Shown here in pieces: positions 62,630 to 64,000 of a stretch of DNA of 64,000 nt. Under the pieces are notes generated by a model, which worked only from the letters and a program-made list of their open reading frames with translations, was not told the DNA's origin and did not search any database. The stretch is from the NCBI RefSeq assembly GCF_001750165.1, contig NZ_CP015411.1:2570001-2634000 (forward strand), in the 5' to 3' direction. A program made the translations under genes and the position numbers. The DNA comes from Pseudoalteromonas luteoviolacea. Lineage in GTDB: Bacteria; Pseudomonadota; Gammaproteobacteria; Enterobacterales; Alteromonadaceae. Position 1 is the first letter of the stretch, and each line of letters begins with the position of its first letter.

Positions 62630-63214
62630 GTGGACCCTTTAGAAAAACTTACCGAAAAAAATAAAAAATACGAAAGCATAAAACGCAAAGAACGAATAGA
62701 AGTTATAAAACATCTACCGCTCACAGTGCTTTTTATTATTATCTATTTATCAATCTATGTATATCTGAGTGTTGATAGCTTCAAACCTAACACAGATAGT
62801 CTATTAGGAATGTCTAAACAAGTATGGCTGTTTTCAATGATAATAAGTGGTGGCTTCTGCATGATATTTTTTGTGGGTAGTTTAGCATCATTAATTTCGG
62901 CCTGCATTCTATGCAAACATATTAAATTCAAACACATATCACTTCAGGCAGCGTTGATTCCGCTACTTTCTATTGCCTTAAGTTTGGCTTTTTTTATGCT
63001 AGGTCACTATCTCGACCAAGTGATCAATAATCACTCATCATCAATTGCAAAGCTTTTGAGTTTTGGTTATGAAGCCACACCGTTTTTGATCACTTTGCCT
63101 GTAAATATGCTTATCGCTGGGACCACTATAGTTTTGTTTAAAACGTTAATATCCGTAGCATCTATACCACTTGATGCCAAAAAGCATGTAGCAAAAATGA
63201 TTGGCACACAATAA
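62630..63214 (+). CDS. Hypothetical inner-membrane protein
   Basis: 194 residues with a charged N-terminus (about 1-28, rich in Lys and Glu) and four to five transmembrane helices (about 30-48, 65-90, 103-125 and 142-168). No family recognised. GTG at 62630 is the only start in frame, since a stop lies two codons upstream; AGAAG precedes it. Convergent with the Rrf2 regulator gene. Function unknown. Confidence 0.7.
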   Translation: MDPLEKLTEKNKKYESIKRKERIEVIKHLPLTVLFIIIYLSIYVYLSVDSFKPNTDSLLGMSKQVWLFSMIISGGFCMIFFVGSLASLISACILCKHIKFKHISLQAALIPLLSIALSLAFFMLGHYLDQVINNHSSSIAKLLSFGYEATPFLITLPVNMLIAGTTIVLFKTLISVASIPLDAKKHVAKMIGTQ

Positions 63215-63305
63215 ATATTCGGCAACTAATTTACACCATCTCACAATAAACATTTACTTTGAGTGGCCTAAAGCAAAATATAGACCACTTAATGCGTATT
63301 ATACT

Positions 63306-63803
63306 CTAAGCAACACTAGTGGCATGTTGCTCAAGCCACAAACCAATATCTTGTTTACGACTATCTGTCGCTTCGTTTGTACCAGCCGCAACAAGGTCAG
63401 TTAATAGCACTTTCCCAAGGCTATCTCTATATTGGGCCTCTGCACGAGCAAAAGCAGAAGCAATGTGACATGGCCCTGCACACTCTTTTTCCGAAGCGCC
63501 ACAAGGCCCATTCTGCCTTACTTCTGTGCAACGAAAGCTGGGAGCAGTCCCTTCAACTGACGCCGTAATATCCCAAAGTGAAATCAAGTCTGCACTTTTA
63601 GCCAAACGATATCCCCCTTTTGCACCTCGGTGAGTCAGTACAATACCTGATCGGCTAAGCGCTTGTAACTGTTTAGCTAAATATGGTGCTGGCACTCCTA
63701 AAAACTCTGCAAGTGATTCTTTTGACAATGCACGTTTAGGTGGCAATAGCGCCAAAATGGCGCAGGCGTGAGCTACCCACTCTACCCCTTTTCCAATCTT
63801 CAT
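63306..63803 (-). CDS. Rrf2-family transcriptional regulator
   Basis: 165 residues. Winged helix-turn-helix at about 1-75 (LSKESLAEFLGVPAPYLAKQ, QALSRSGIVLTHRGAKGGYRLA). A cysteine cluster C92, C101, C108 and C112 in the loop typical of Rrf2 sensors suggests an iron-sulfur cluster, as in IscR and NsrR, with four rather than three cysteines. It is neither IscR (no isc operon) nor a clear NsrR. A long palindrome lies 20 bases upstream, suggesting autoregulation and perhaps control of a divergent gene beyond the right edge. Confidence 0.92.
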   Translation of the reverse strand: MKIGKGVEWVAHACAILALLPPKRALSKESLAEFLGVPAPYLAKQLQALSRSGIVLTHRGAKGGYRLAKSADLISLWDITASVEGTAPSFRCTEVRQNGPCGASEKECAGPCHIASAFARAEAQYRDSLGKVLLTDLVAAGTNEATDSRKQDIGLWLEQHATSVA

Positions 63804-63823
63804 TAAAGCTCCTATTTACTTAC

Positions 63824-63860
63824 AATTTTAATTCAGATATATTTTATCCGAATTAAAATT
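63824..63860. promoter_or_regulatory. Long palindrome upstream of the Rrf2 gene, candidate operator
   Basis: AATTTTAATTCAGATA (63824-63839) and TATCCGAATTAAAATT (63845-63860) pair with one mismatch across a 5-base centre. The inner part resembles operators of iron-sulfur Rrf2 proteins (ATTC..ATAT..GAAT). It would overlap the rrf2 promoter and face a gene to the right. Confidence 0.6.
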
Positions 63861-64000
63861 ACTGGGTACATAGTGACATTTTTCATCACTTTGCCCCAGC
63901 AATAGCTGATGCTGCCCCGTCAAAGTGAGCATCACCCTTATAAATTATCCACAATTCTGGTCATTGTATTTCAGTAAATTTATCGAGTCGAACCATTTAC

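Overview
The window looks like a piece of chromosome from a marine gammaproteobacterium of the order Alteromonadales, most likely Pseudoalteromonas. The reasons are the AT-rich composition, the gene order lrp-ftsK-lolA-rarA-crcB-serS, the fabA/rmf pair, the typical gamma-type PykA, Mfd, CsiV and FabA, and the many secreted proteases and a TonB-dependent receptor. No rRNA, tRNA, CRISPR array, intact insertion sequence or prophage was seen.

Layout. 1-5.2 kb: a 6-phosphogluconate dehydrogenase gene cut by the left edge, divergent from pykA with a perfect operator-like palindrome between them, then a LytS/LytT-type two-component system. 5.6-15.2 kb: a Fur-box-preceded siderophore receptor, an astacin-like secreted metalloprotease, metY, a short-chain dehydrogenase and several orphan genes. 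15.4-17.4 kb: a decayed gene, a GNAT acetyltransferase, a HAD hydrolase and a 55-residue double-glycine peptide that resembles a bacteriocin or RiPP precursor and was not visible among ORFs of 60 codons or more. 17.8-22.5 kb: histidine degradation (hutH-hutU) with a divergent LysR regulator. 22.5-28.2 kb: secreted S8 protease with PA, PKD and chitin-binding-like modules, azurin, an S41-type peptidase, and a membrane protein gene ending in an 8-G tract that looks frameshifted. 28.6-32.5 kb: a thioesterase/M23 peptidase/tandem PTPS-fold operon, fabA with a FabR-type operator, rmf. 33-41 kb: conserved housekeeping block serS-crcB-rarA-lolA-ftsK-lrp and divergent ald. 41-52 kb: HDOD protein, dCache chemoreceptor, PilZ-like protein, agmatine-to-putrescine genes aguA-aguB, mfd, csiV and small genes. 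52-60 kb: an accessory region with a Calx-beta exported protein, three tandem paralogous exported beta-roll (YadA-head-like) proteins, a membrane AraC regulator and a response regulator. 60-64 kb: ChaN-type lipoprotein, a 1-kb gap with only tiny reading frames, a membrane protein and an Rrf2 regulator with a long palindrome upstream.

How the genes fit together. The window mixes housekeeping functions with the nutrient-scavenging set of a protein-degrading marine heterotroph: extracellular proteases release peptides, and hut, ald, metY and agu handle amino acids and amines. The least explained parts are the orphan double-glycine peptide gene (17.2-17.4 kb) and the three-gene anchorless beta-roll operon next to two regulators (54.6-59.5 kb). 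All calls come from reading the sequence and from recalled family knowledge; no database search was run.
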